From contig NZ_FOXX01000007.1 in NCBI RefSeq assembly GCF_900115845.1, positions 1 through 64,000 of the forward strand: 64,000 nt of DNA. The letters run 5' to 3'. Of the stretch, positions 25,253 through 32,880 are shown piece after piece. Under the pieces are notes generated by a model. That model was not told where the DNA came from and did not search any database. It was given only the letters and a program-made list of their open reading frames with translations. Position numbers and translations under genes: made by a program. How positions within the stretch are numbered: position 1 is the first letter of the stretch; each line of letters starts with the position of its first letter. Source of the DNA: Priestia endophytica DSM 13796. GTDB lineage: Bacteria; Bacillota; Bacilli; Bacillales; Bacillaceae_H.

Positions 25253-25561
25253 ATGGAACATTCTTCAAATTCAGCTACAATTGTAGATGTATTAGAAACA
25301 ATTCTAGATAAAGGAGTTGTAATCGCAGGAGACATTAAAGTTGGTTTAGCAGATGTTGAACTTTTAACAATTAAAATTAGGCTTGTTGTTGCTTCAGTTG
25401 ATAAAGCGAAAGAAATGGGAATGGACTGGTGGGAAACTGATTCATATTTTTCTTCAAAAGCAACAGAACAGCTTGAGCATCAAAATTTAAAATTAAATGA
25501 ACGAATTGAGCAATTGGAGAAAAAATTAGAAACAAAAGAAATTGAGGGTGAGAAAAAATGA
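25253..25561 (+). CDS. gvpJ: GvpA-like minor protein GvpJ
   Basis: 102 residues. The first 60 follow the GvpA fold ([20 protein letters not shown], then VELLTIKIRLVVASVDKAK). The tail after residue 70 is a charged coiled coil (LNERIEQLEKKLETKE). In other systems GvpJ forms the vesicle tips. AAAGGAG before the ATG. No gvpT or gvpU, which follow gvpJ in B. megaterium, is seen here. Confidence 0.92.
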   Translation: MEHSSNSATIVDVLETILDKGVVIAGDIKVGLADVELLTIKIRLVVASVDKAKEMGMDWWETDSYFSSKATEQLEHQNLKLNERIEQLEKKLETKEIEGEKK

Positions 25562-25677
25562 GAGGAATAAAATTATACCATTGGAAAGGAAAAGAGAAAA
25601 TGGTTCGCTCTTATCCTTTTCAATGGTATAAACAGTCTATTCGTTTAGATGAAGAATATATCCTTTACCACGGATAA
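25558..25677 (+). CDS. Possible 39-residue protein coupled to gvpJ
   Basis: An ORF starts in the gvpJ stop (ATGA overlap) behind GAGGGTGAG and encodes a basic, aromatic-rich product (RGIKLYHWKGKEKMV, then SYPFQWYKQS). It runs 41 bases into the convergent regulator gene and contains a 15-base inverted repeat. It may be real or chance; I cannot tell from sequence. Confidence 0.3.
   Translation: MRGIKLYHWKGKEKMVRSYPFQWYKQSIRLDEEYILYHG
25575..25629. repeat. Inverted repeat at the end of the gas-vesicle operon
   Basis: ATACCATTGGAAAGG and CCTTTTCAATGGTAT match in 14 of 15 positions across a 25-base loop. No T-run on either strand, so not a plain terminator; it could be an RNA-end stem shared by the convergent transcripts. 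Confidence 0.6.
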
Positions 25678-26326
25678 CTTCAATCGTGAAATCATTATGA
25701 AGTTTTCTTCTCATTCGATAAACAAGAGCATTTAGCTCTTCTGCATGAACATCAGGGACTCCGTCCTCTAAAAGTTCACGCTCAGGCCATACTTCTTTTT
25801 TTATATCTGTTTTTAAAACAAACTCATTTAAAGAATGAGCAAGCTTATAGAAGAAAAGAAATTCCTTGTCGGAAAGCGTACATGTTTGTTTTTTATATGT
25901 GACAGTTTGTTTGATTTCATCCATTGTAAAAGGTAAAGAAGTACCATTACAGTGAATCATTTCATGTGAAATAGGTTGGAAATCAAGCGTTTGATCAAGA
26001 TCTAATGAAGAAAAATGTAAAACTACTGTTTCATTTGCAGCTGAAATTATATCACCATGCTTTAATGTAAAAGGTAAGTGTGGAGTTAAAGGACGTCCGT
26101 TTACCTTTGTTCCATGCTTGCTGTTCAAATCAACAATGGAAGCTTGTCCACTGCAATACTGAATGGCGAAATGTCTTCTTGAAACGAAAGCATTCGAAAA
26201 AGCGATATCAGGTTTTGAGTTTGTTCCAACTCTACCAAATAAAATTTCAAACTGATCTACATATATATATGCTCCTTGTGTGAAAGGTTCTCCACACTCA
26301 ACGAACAATTTTGGATAAGTATCCAT
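25637..26326 (-). CDS. FHA-winged-helix transcription regulator
   Basis: An N-terminal forkhead-associated domain (about residues 5-95) has the phosphothreonine-binding set: LFGR, SRRHF and NSKHGTKVNG. The C-terminal 95 residues are an OmpR/PhoB-type winged helix (LSDKEFLFFYKLA, ELNALVYRMRRKL, ending RGKGYIL). So it is a one-component DNA-binding protein that may sense a phosphorylated partner. I prefer ATG 26326 (AAGGAG 12 bases upstream); TTG 26368 would add 14 residues but lacks a ribosome site. It converges on gvpJ, so control of gas vesicles is a reasonable but untested idea. Confidence 0.85.
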   Translation of the reverse strand: MDTYPKLFVECGEPFTQGAYIYVDQFEILFGRVGTNSKPDIAFSNAFVSRRHFAIQYCSGQASIVDLNSKHGTKVNGRPLTPHLPFTLKHGDIISAANETVVLHFSSLDLDQTLDFQPISHEMIHCNGTSLPFTMDEIKQTVTYKKQTCTLSDKEFLFFYKLAHSLNEFVLKTDIKKEVWPERELLEDGVPDVHAEELNALVYRMRRKLHNDFTIEVIRGKGYILHLNE

Positions 26327-26396
26327 TGGGACGACAGGCTCCTTTTTGGTATCTGTTTTTTCAGACAATTATCATCTTATTTTCAGTTTTTTTTCA

Positions 26397-26425
26397 TTGT
26401 CACACCATTGCTTACTCGCTATGAT
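26397..26425 (+). promoter_or_regulatory. Sigma-A promoter of the beta-lactamase-like gene
   Basis: TTGTCA, a 17-base spacer and TATGAT, ending 33 bases before the ATG. A short inverted repeat TAACA-N8-TGTTA follows. Confidence 0.65.
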
Positions 26426-26458
26426 AACATTAGACAGTGTTAGCAAGGAGGGAAAACA

Positions 26459-27286
26459 ATGAAAAGGACTGTTAGCCTTGTTATTGTTTTACTAATTGCT
26501 TTTGTGATTATTTACTTTGTAGAACATACAAAAGCACAAACGGGTTTTCAAAAAGAACTAAGCGTTGAAAAAATGGACGTGCAAGATGAGTTTAATGGAA
26601 AGAAAGGCACATTCATCTTACGAGACTTAGAGAATAATAAGACATTAATATATAATAAAAAAAGAGCTTCGAGTCGTCAAGCACCTATTGGAACTTTTCA
26701 AATTCCTAGTTCTTTAATTGCTCTCGAAACGAAAACAGTTAAAGATGAATATGAAGTAAAAAGATGGGATGGAAGTGATCAAGGTGTGGACGAATGGAAC
26801 AGAGATCTTTCCCTTGCTTCATCATTACGTAGCTCAGCTCCTTGGTATGAAAAAGAGATCGTAAAAGACATGGGGATAGATAACGTAAATAAATGGCTTC
26901 AACGCTTAAACTATGGAAATGAAAAAACAGAGCAAAATCATTTGTTTTGGGAAGATAATAGTTTACAGATATCTCCGCTTGAACAAGCTAATTTTTTAGA
27001 GTCTCTGTATCATGAAGATTTACCTTTTTCTTCTTCTTCCATGAAGAAAGTGAAGAGAATAATGATTGAAAAAGAAACAGGAACATATACTCTTCATAGT
27101 GTAAAAGGTTCAAAAGGAGAGCACAAGAGTGGATGGTACATAGGGTTTGTGACTGTAAAAGGACATCCATATGTATTCGTTACAAATATTGAAGGTAGCG
27201 GTAATAGTGATGAGAGTGCACAAGCGAAAAAAATCACGGAAAAAATCTTTAAAAAATATGGTGTATTAAAAGGTGCGTCTCTTTAA
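26459..27286 (+). CDS. Class D beta-lactamase-like protein without the catalytic Ser and Lys
   Basis: 275 residues with an N-terminal membrane anchor or signal (LVIVLLIAFVIIYFVEHTKA). The fold of OXA-type enzymes shows in YGN (152-154), FWEDNSLQISPLEQANFLESLY (given in part: SLQISPLEQANFL, about 165-177) and HKSG (222-225), with PSSLIALE after the active site. But where class D enzymes have Ser-Thr-Phe-Lys this protein has Gly78-Thr-Phe-Gln81, so both acylation residues are gone. It should not hydrolyse beta-lactams. A peptidoglycan- or ligand-binding role is a guess. The reading frame is intact, with promoter, AAGGAGG and terminator, so it is not simply decaying. Confidence 0.85.
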   Translation: MKRTVSLVIVLLIAFVIIYFVEHTKAQTGFQKELSVEKMDVQDEFNGKKGTFILRDLENNKTLIYNKKRASSRQAPIGTFQIPSSLIALETKTVKDEYEVKRWDGSDQGVDEWNRDLSLASSLRSSAPWYEKEIVKDMGIDNVNKWLQRLNYGNEKTEQNHLFWEDNSLQISPLEQANFLESLYHEDLPFSSSSMKKVKRIMIEKETGTYTLHSVKGSKGEHKSGWYIGFVTVKGHPYVFVTNIEGSGNSDESAQAKKITEKIFKKYGVLKGASL

Positions 27287-27304
27287 ATAGAGACGCATTT
27301 TTAT
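27274..27304 (+). terminator. Terminator of the beta-lactamase-like gene
   Basis: Stem TGCGTCTCT/AGAGACGCA overlaps the stop codon and ends in Ts. Confidence 0.88.
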
Positions 27305-27338
27305 ATTTATAGGAGAAAAGTCAATTTTTAATTTTTAG

Positions 27339-27368
27339 TTGACAGGTCGGAATTGTATGAATTAAAAT
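27339..27368 (+). promoter_or_regulatory. Sigma-A promoter of the esterase gene
   Basis: TTGACA, an 18-base spacer and TAAAAT, 59 bases before the ATG. Confidence 0.6.
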
Positions 27369-27427
27369 AAAGACAAGAAAATAAAGAGTCGGAATCAAAG
27401 CTAAACATTGAAAAAGGGAGGCAAAAC

Positions 27428-28216
27428 ATGATGAAAGAACAGTACAAAGTAATGGACGGCGCTGAATCATTTTTTATAAAAGGAAATGAAGTTGGTATTT
27501 TAATTTCACATGGATTTATGGGAACTCCACAAAGTATGGAATATGTTGCACATCGTTTAGCAGAACAAGGGTACACGGTATATGCTACAAGGTTAAAAGG
27601 TCACGGTACTCATCATTATGACCTTGAAAAATGCACGTATAAGGATTGGGTAGCAAGCATTGAAGAAGGCTATAAAAAATTGAAAGCTCAGTGTAGCAAA
27701 GTATTTGTGCTTGGTCAGTCAATGGGTGGAACATTAACAGCGAACTTAGCATTAACACATAAAGATATCGACGGTATTATGCTTATTAATCCTGCTATAA
27801 ATTCCATTCCTGAAATGGAGCACTTAGATCAAATTGTAAATGATCGTTTTGTTGAAGAAGGAAGACCGGATATTCATAATAAAGAAGCAGTAGAGATTAC
27901 GTATACGCATGCACCGATGAAGTCTATCAGGGAGCTTCTCTCATTTATGAAAGTTGTTTCATTTAAATTATCAGCTATTGAAGCACCGCTATTATGCTTA
28001 ACATCACCTGAAGATCATGTTGTGCCTGCTTCAAATAGTACGTATTTGTTGAACCATGTGTCTTCCCAAGATAAGAAACAAGTGATGCTCCCTAACTCTT
28101 ACCATGTTGCTTCAATGGACTTTGATCAAGATACAATTGTAAAACAGTGTACTTCTTTTATTGAAAGCAACCTTCAAAAGTTTAACAATGTCATTCCACT
28201 AAGAGCAGCAAAATAA
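27428..28216 (+). CDS. Esterase / monoacylglycerol lipase of the alpha/beta hydrolase fold
   Basis: 262 residues, close in layout to Bacillus carboxylesterases Est30/YvaK and thermostable monoacylglycerol lipases. The oxyanion region HGFMGTP is near residue 27, the nucleophile GQSMGG serine is residue 98, the acid lies in SPEDHVVP near 200 and the histidine in NSYHVASMD near 226. No signal peptide, so cytosolic. Start at the first of two adjacent ATGs, behind AAGGGAGG. Single-gene unit. Confidence 0.87.
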   Translation: MMKEQYKVMDGAESFFIKGNEVGILISHGFMGTPQSMEYVAHRLAEQGYTVYATRLKGHGTHHYDLEKCTYKDWVASIEEGYKKLKAQCSKVFVLGQSMGGTLTANLALTHKDIDGIMLINPAINSIPEMEHLDQIVNDRFVEEGRPDIHNKEAVEITYTHAPMKSIRELLSFMKVVSFKLSAIEAPLLCLTSPEDHVVPASNSTYLLNHVSSQDKKQVMLPNSYHVASMDFDQDTIVKQCTSFIESNLQKFNNVIPLRAAK

Positions 28217-28246
28217 GGACCGATCAATGATGATCGGTCCTTATTT
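28215..28246. terminator. Bidirectional terminator between esterase and PBP genes
   Basis: A 12-bp perfect stem AAGGACCGATCA/TGATCGGTCCTT with loop ATGA, T-rich tail on the plus strand; it also lies just past the stop of the convergent gene. Confidence 0.88.
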
Positions 28247-28247
28247 A

Positions 28248-30248
28248 TTATTGTAGAGGATTAGATGCGTAATAATCTTCAAATACCTTTTTTACTTTCG
28301 GTACGACAGAGTGGCTTCCTCCGTCCGCATTGCTTACCATCATTGTTACAAGAAGAGAAGGGTTATCAACATCTGTCATCACAAACCAACCGTTTTCAGC
28401 TCCTTGTTCGCCTTGAGACTTTTTAAGTTCTGCTGTTCCTGTTTTACCTGCAAGCGTTACTCCAGGAATTTTTGCGGCACGAGCTGTTCCGTGAGTATCT
28501 TCAATAACTCCGATTAATCCTTTTCGTACTTCTTCAGTTGTTTTTTCAGACATTACGTGTTCTTTCCAAACTTGACTGCTTTTTTCACTTTTCAACAAAA
28601 CGGGAGTTATCATATTCCCATTGTTTACAATAGACGTATAGATTGAAGCTAAATGAATTGGATTCACTTGTACTTCACCTTGTCCATATGCTGTATTAGC
28701 TAATAAAAGGTCAGATTCCATTTTTTCGTCTTTCGAAATAGTTGATGTAGACACATCGTATCCTTTAAGCGGAAGTTTCTCTCCAAATCCGTAATTTTTT
28801 GCTCCTTCGAGGAACTTTTCGGCGCCTAACTTTACAGCTCCTTGTGCAAAGTAAATATTGTCTGATGTAACAAGGGCATCATAAAGATTAACGTTTGGTG
28901 AGCTTCCAACGCGATTTACATGAAAGCTTCCCCAGCTTTTATCTTTTTGCCATGGCCCGCTTATTGCAAGTTTTTGATCTGGAGACCATACATCGTTTTC
29001 TAAAAGCATGCCTGCTGTTAGAAGTTTAAATGTAGACCCAGGTGAAAAAGTAGCTTTAAAACGGTTTAGAAGTGGTTTATGCTCATTGTTAGAAAGGGCT
29101 TCATACTCATCTGCGCTTATTCCTAATACAAAATCAGCTGGATTATAAGAAGGAGCGCTAACAAGAGCTAAAATTTCTCCTGTTTTAGGTTGAAGAGCTA
29201 CCCCAACGCCTTCTCCATTTTTTAACTGATTATAAATAGATTCTTGCACGTTTGAGTCAATCGTTAGCTGTATGTCTTGTCCATTTTCTGCATTCTTTTT
29301 TAAGAGTTCTTTTCGCTTCTTTCCATCTTGATCTGCAATATAAATGACTGCTCCGTCCTTGGCGCGAAGCTTTGATTCATAGAGAGATTCCAGACCTGTT
29401 TTACCAATGACAGAACTTGCTGTATATCCTTCATCCTTTTTCTTTTCTAACATTTCAGCTGTGATGTCTCCAACGTATCCAATAAGATGGGCACAAGATT
29501 CCTCGCATTGGTAAACTCGTGAAGTTACGTCTTGTGTTCCGACACCTTGAAGTTCTTTCGCCTTAGTAATAATTTCTTCATTTGTTGAGCTTACGGTCTT
29601 TAAGGGTACAAACAAGTTTTCTTTTACCCAAGACTGATTAAGTTTTTTATCAATCTCTTCTATACTCATATTTAAAATAGCTGCAAGTTTTTCTTTTGCA
29701 CCATTTGTGTTTCCAAGTTCACCTGGAATAACACCAATTTGCGTAGCTGTCCCATTGAAAGCAAGCGGTGTTCCATTTCGATCTGTAATACTTCCACGCT
29801 CAGCTTTGATAGTAGAAACGCGAACTTTTTCTTTGTCCTTCAAATCAGGAACAATAAGAGAAGGTGACCAGTTTACATACCAACTTTGATCTTTTGACTG
29901 TTCCTCTTCAACAGCTTTAATCGTTTCATTCCATTGAAGTTTGCCAGCCATTGTATCCATCTTCATTGTTACTTTGAAACGGTTATCTTTTTCTTCTTTA
30001 ACACTTACTTTTAAGTTCTTTGTTTCAATTCCGCTATAAATATTTTCATATTTTGATACAAAGTCTTGTTCTTTAATAGAATTCTTAGATTTTTCATCAA
30101 GGTAAGTGTACATTTTCTTAAAATCTTGCTTGTTCCATGAAGCAACAAATTCTTTAACCCGTTCTTCAGCAGTTGGTTGATTTGAACAGGAAACAAGCGC
30201 TGTTATACATAAGCATAAAAAAGCGATAAAATATATTTTTTTCTTCAA
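28248..30248 (-). CDS. pbpC: Class B penicillin-binding protein (PBP3/MecA-like), lipoprotein
   Basis: A transpeptidase that cross-links peptidoglycan on the outer face of the membrane. 666 residues. A signal ends in the lipobox ALVSC; residues about 30-145 are the NTF2-like domain of MecA/PBP3 proteins, then the dimerisation region, then the transpeptidase with the SxxK serine at 405 (STFK), the SDN triad and KTGTAE. All catalytic motifs are intact. TTG start at 30248, 6-7 bases after GGGGGAGAG. MecA-like domain order does not by itself mean methicillin resistance; B. subtilis PbpC has the same plan. Confidence 0.9.
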   Translation of the reverse strand: MKKKIYFIAFLCLCITALVSCSNQPTAEERVKEFVASWNKQDFKKMYTYLDEKSKNSIKEQDFVSKYENIYSGIETKNLKVSVKEEKDNRFKVTMKMDTMAGKLQWNETIKAVEEEQSKDQSWYVNWSPSLIVPDLKDKEKVRVSTIKAERGSITDRNGTPLAFNGTATQIGVIPGELGNTNGAKEKLAAILNMSIEEIDKKLNQSWVKENLFVPLKTVSSTNEEIITKAKELQGVGTQDVTSRVYQCEESCAHLIGYVGDITAEMLEKKKDEGYTASSVIGKTGLESLYESKLRAKDGAVIYIADQDGKKRKELLKKNAENGQDIQLTIDSNVQESIYNQLKNGEGVGVALQPKTGEILALVSAPSYNPADFVLGISADEYEALSNNEHKPLLNRFKATFSPGSTFKLLTAGMLLENDVWSPDQKLAISGPWQKDKSWGSFHVNRVGSSPNVNLYDALVTSDNIYFAQGAVKLGAEKFLEGAKNYGFGEKLPLKGYDVSTSTISKDEKMESDLLLANTAYGQGEVQVNPIHLASIYTSIVNNGNMITPVLLKSEKSSQVWKEHVMSEKTTEEVRKGLIGVIEDTHGTARAAKIPGVTLAGKTGTAELKKSQGEQGAENGWFVMTDVDNPSLLVTMMVSNADGGSHSVVPKVKKVFEDYYASNPLQ

Positions 30249-30399
30249 CGTCGTGCTCTCCCCCTTGTAGTATAAAACTATGCTATGTTTTCATCATAAT
30301 GGAAAACATAGTAAAAGTAACCTAACAATTGGATGATAACAGATAAATAATATTAGTACAATTGATTGAGAAGAGACAGAGGGGAGAGAGACGTTCGAT

Positions 30400-30645
30400 T
30401 TATTTTGGTTTATTCAGCTGGAGCTTCGCTTGCTGAATTAGTTCTTTTACCATCTTGCTTCCAATTTGTCCGCCGATTTTCCCAGCATTTTCAGATGTTA
30501 GGTTTCGATTTCTTCCTTTGTTTAAAGGGATGTTCAATTCCTGTGCTATTTCATACTTTACGTCTTCTCCGTCAGTACGATATCCCGCTTTTTTCATAAC
30601 TTCTTTTTTGAATGCAATCATTTCAGGCTTTTTTTGTTTGCTCAT
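30400..30645 (-). CDS. Alpha/beta-type SASP-like small acid-soluble spore protein
   Basis: 81 residues. The second half has SASP features: YEIAQELNIPL resembles the first helix (KLEIASEFGV), and ENAGKIGGQIGSKMVKEL resembles the GGEITKRLV region. It would coat DNA in the forespore. The N-terminus (KKPEMIAFKKEVMKKAGYR) is longer and more basic than in classical SASPs, so it is a divergent member. AAAGGAGG before the ATG. The usual sigma-G promoter was not found with confidence. Confidence 0.72.
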   Translation of the reverse strand: MSKQKKPEMIAFKKEVMKKAGYRTDGEDVKYEIAQELNIPLNKGRNRNLTSENAGKIGGQIGSKMVKELIQQAKLQLNKPK

Positions 30646-30715
30646 TATACTTCCTCCTTTTTTATTTAGCGTTTGCTCTTTGCTAAAGAACTATGTAAAA
30701 AATGAAAAAAGCCCT

Positions 30716-30743
30716 CCTTTTTAAGTTCTAGAACTTAAAAAGG
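30716..30743. terminator. 28-bp perfect palindrome, terminator of the HTH-TPR gene
   Basis: CCTTTTTAAGTTCT and its complement form a perfect palindrome, 8 bases past the stop codon of the minus-strand HTH-TPR gene; flanking bases extend the stem (AAAGC/GCTTT) and a T-run follows on the minus strand. Confidence 0.88.
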
Positions 30744-30750
30744 AAAGCTT

Positions 30751-32049
30751 TTATGAAGAGCTGTACATAGACGATAATAAATTATTAGATTTTTTTAGCA
30801 TATCATTTGCTTCAGCATAGTTTTGTTGTTCTTCGAGAATTTGTGCTTTAATTGCATAGCAATGTGATAGAATATAGGAAATATTAAATTCCTTACAGAA
30901 TTTCTCACAGTCATTAATATAAATAAGCGATTCACCAAGAGAATTTTGCTTGAATTTAATACGTGCCATCATTGCCAAAAGTCTAGCTTTTGATTCTTTA
31001 AAAGAATGAGAGTAAAGAATACCTTGCTGGCAATATTCTTCTGCTGCTTCTAAATTTTGCTGTTCATATGCTGTTGCTGCTAGCTCATAATAAGTATCCA
31101 CAACGTGATGTTCCTGATGATGCGTCTTGGCAATAGTTAAGCTCTTCTTCAAGTAGTCTTGAGATTTAGAAAGCTCTCCAACTTGGCGGTAAAGGATACC
31201 AAGATGTAAAAGACAATCACTATAGTTGGAATCTGGAGAGGATCTATCAATACGGCTTAGAGCATAAAGTGTCGATTGAATTCCTTCTTTAGGTTGTTCA
31301 AGGTGAAGTTCTGCTAATCCCTTTAACATATAGAAACGATCTTCTTGATAAAAAACAGAGCTTGTCTCCATAAGAGAAAGAGCTTCTTTAATATGAACAA
31401 TTCCTCTCATAAATTGATTTGTTTTACAGTATCCATATGCTAAATCATAGAGAACTTTTAAATGCACGATTTTATCAAATTCATGATATTGTGTTCTCAA
31501 TAAAATAGACGCATATAAGGCATGATCAATACAGCTTGAGTAGTTTTCTAACTGTCGATAACATGTTGCAAGAGAAGAGTATACTTCGATATGATAATTT
31601 AAATCAAATGGAGTAATATAAACAAGACAGTCATTAAGATAACGAACAGCTTCTTCATACTCTCCTTTATTCACCGAGATTTCAGACAACAGTTTAAGTG
31701 CTTTTCCGCGAATTGTGAAATTATTTTCATCATGTGTTAGTGGCTCTAGAGCTTTATAAGCATTTTCATATTTTTTAGAATTGATTAGCGCAATGCACAT
31801 GCTTATTACGCGTTCTTTGTTGTTTGTCTCAACTTCCACTGAATCATTGTTTTCTGCTTCACCTAAGAGATAGCTTACGGAAACGCCGAGTTTTGAAGCG
31901 ATATGCTCAAGTGTTTTTAAAGAGGGCTTTGTATGATTACGTTCAATCAAGCTAATCATTGAGTGACTTAAGTTTGGACCAGAAAGGTCACCTTGAGTGA
32001 AGCCAAGGCTTTTACGCTGTAGTTTTATTCGTTCTCCAACAGTTCTCAT
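30751..32049 (-). CDS. NprR-like HTH-TPR regulator (RRNPP family)
   Basis: 432 residues. An XRE-type helix-turn-helix occupies residues 5-60 (IKLQRKSLGFTQGDLSG, then SMISLIERNHTKPSLKTLE); the rest is an array of about eight or nine tetratricopeptide repeats. This is the plan of RRNPP receptors such as NprR, which bind an imported signalling peptide. NprR normally has its pre-peptide gene just downstream; here a terminator comes directly after the stop and no such ORF is seen, so the peptide, if any, is encoded elsewhere. Start MRTVGERI; the upstream region is unusually AT-rich. Confidence 0.82.
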   Translation of the reverse strand: MRTVGERIKLQRKSLGFTQGDLSGPNLSHSMISLIERNHTKPSLKTLEHIASKLGVSVSYLLGEAENNDSVEVETNNKERVISMCIALINSKKYENAYKALEPLTHDENNFTIRGKALKLLSEISVNKGEYEEAVRYLNDCLVYITPFDLNYHIEVYSSLATCYRQLENYSSCIDHALYASILLRTQYHEFDKIVHLKVLYDLAYGYCKTNQFMRGIVHIKEALSLMETSSVFYQEDRFYMLKGLAELHLEQPKEGIQSTLYALSRIDRSSPDSNYSDCLLHLGILYRQVGELSKSQDYLKKSLTIAKTHHQEHHVVDTYYELAATAYEQQNLEAAEEYCQQGILYSHSFKESKARLLAMMARIKFKQNSLGESLIYINDCEKFCKEFNISYILSHCYAIKAQILEEQQNYAEANDMLKKSNNLLSSMYSSS

Positions 32050-32880
32050 ATAATCTCACACTTTCTAAAATAAGATATTGTACCTACAAATGTTTTTTAG
32101 TTGTATTTTAAGTATTTTCAATAAATTTTAATTACTATTATAAATAGATCGAGACTTATCCAATATTTGTTTTTTAATATTTGAATAAAAGGGTATTATA
32201 TACATTTTTTCATTAAGCAATCGATAAGGTGTTTTGAAAATTCAGATTAATATTTCCTATTTATCCTTTTATTGCATATTTCAATCATATAGTTGTATAC
32301 GAATAGACAGAAAATAAAACACATTAAAATCTAAATAAATAACAAAGAGTTAAAATAGAAGGAAATGAATAAATGGCTTAACAACGCCTTTTATATTACA
32401 TATAGATACCATTTTAGTAATTAATAAATATTAAAGTGTTAATGGTTATACTTTAAATATTAACATAAATTGTATGTTATACATAGTTTAAAATAATGTA
32501 AAACGTAAAAAAACTAGGTATATTCTCACTGTAAAATAAAATATTCGTATTCGAATATTTTTTAGTAGGTATATTTTTACATAAATATACATTTTCTTTC
32601 TTTAGAGTGCCGACTATTAGCCTATCAACAGAAAACTAGTAAATAAGAAATAATTTGCCTAAGGGAAAAACAGTTTGGTTTTGTTCAATTTTTTTTCTTT
32701 AAGCTATAGTAGTTCATAGAGGCAATTATGTTTCTGTAGACCCACTATGACGCGGTTTGGTAAACTAATTTTGCTGCAAATAATGTCTTTTCTACATACG
32801 TTATAAAGTTGGTTAAAAGGAAAGAATGTAAGGAAGACTAAATATTCAGTAGCGCAGTTAGATGAAGGAGCGTGGATATA
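32050..32880. other. AT-rich 830-bp region without a gene
   Basis: No supported gene on either strand. It has a hairpin AAATATTCG/CGAATATTT at 32539-32560 bordered by A- and T-runs, a candidate promoter at 32681-32710 (TTGTTC, 18 bases, TATAGT), and less AT-rich sequence from 32590 on that would be the leader of the cation exporter. I could not match that leader to a known riboswitch. Confidence 0.5.

Noticed and set aside
28248-30248. A mecA-type methicillin-resistance gene
   Set aside because: The NTF2-like MecA N-domain is shared by ordinary Bacillus PBP3 (PbpC); no mecR/mecI-like genes or mobile element are nearby.
32365-32424. A 19-codon ORF in the AT-rich gap as the missing peptide for the NprR-like receptor
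   Set aside because: It is on the opposite strand, its purine-rich site is only 2 bases from the ATG, and the product lacks a secretion signal.
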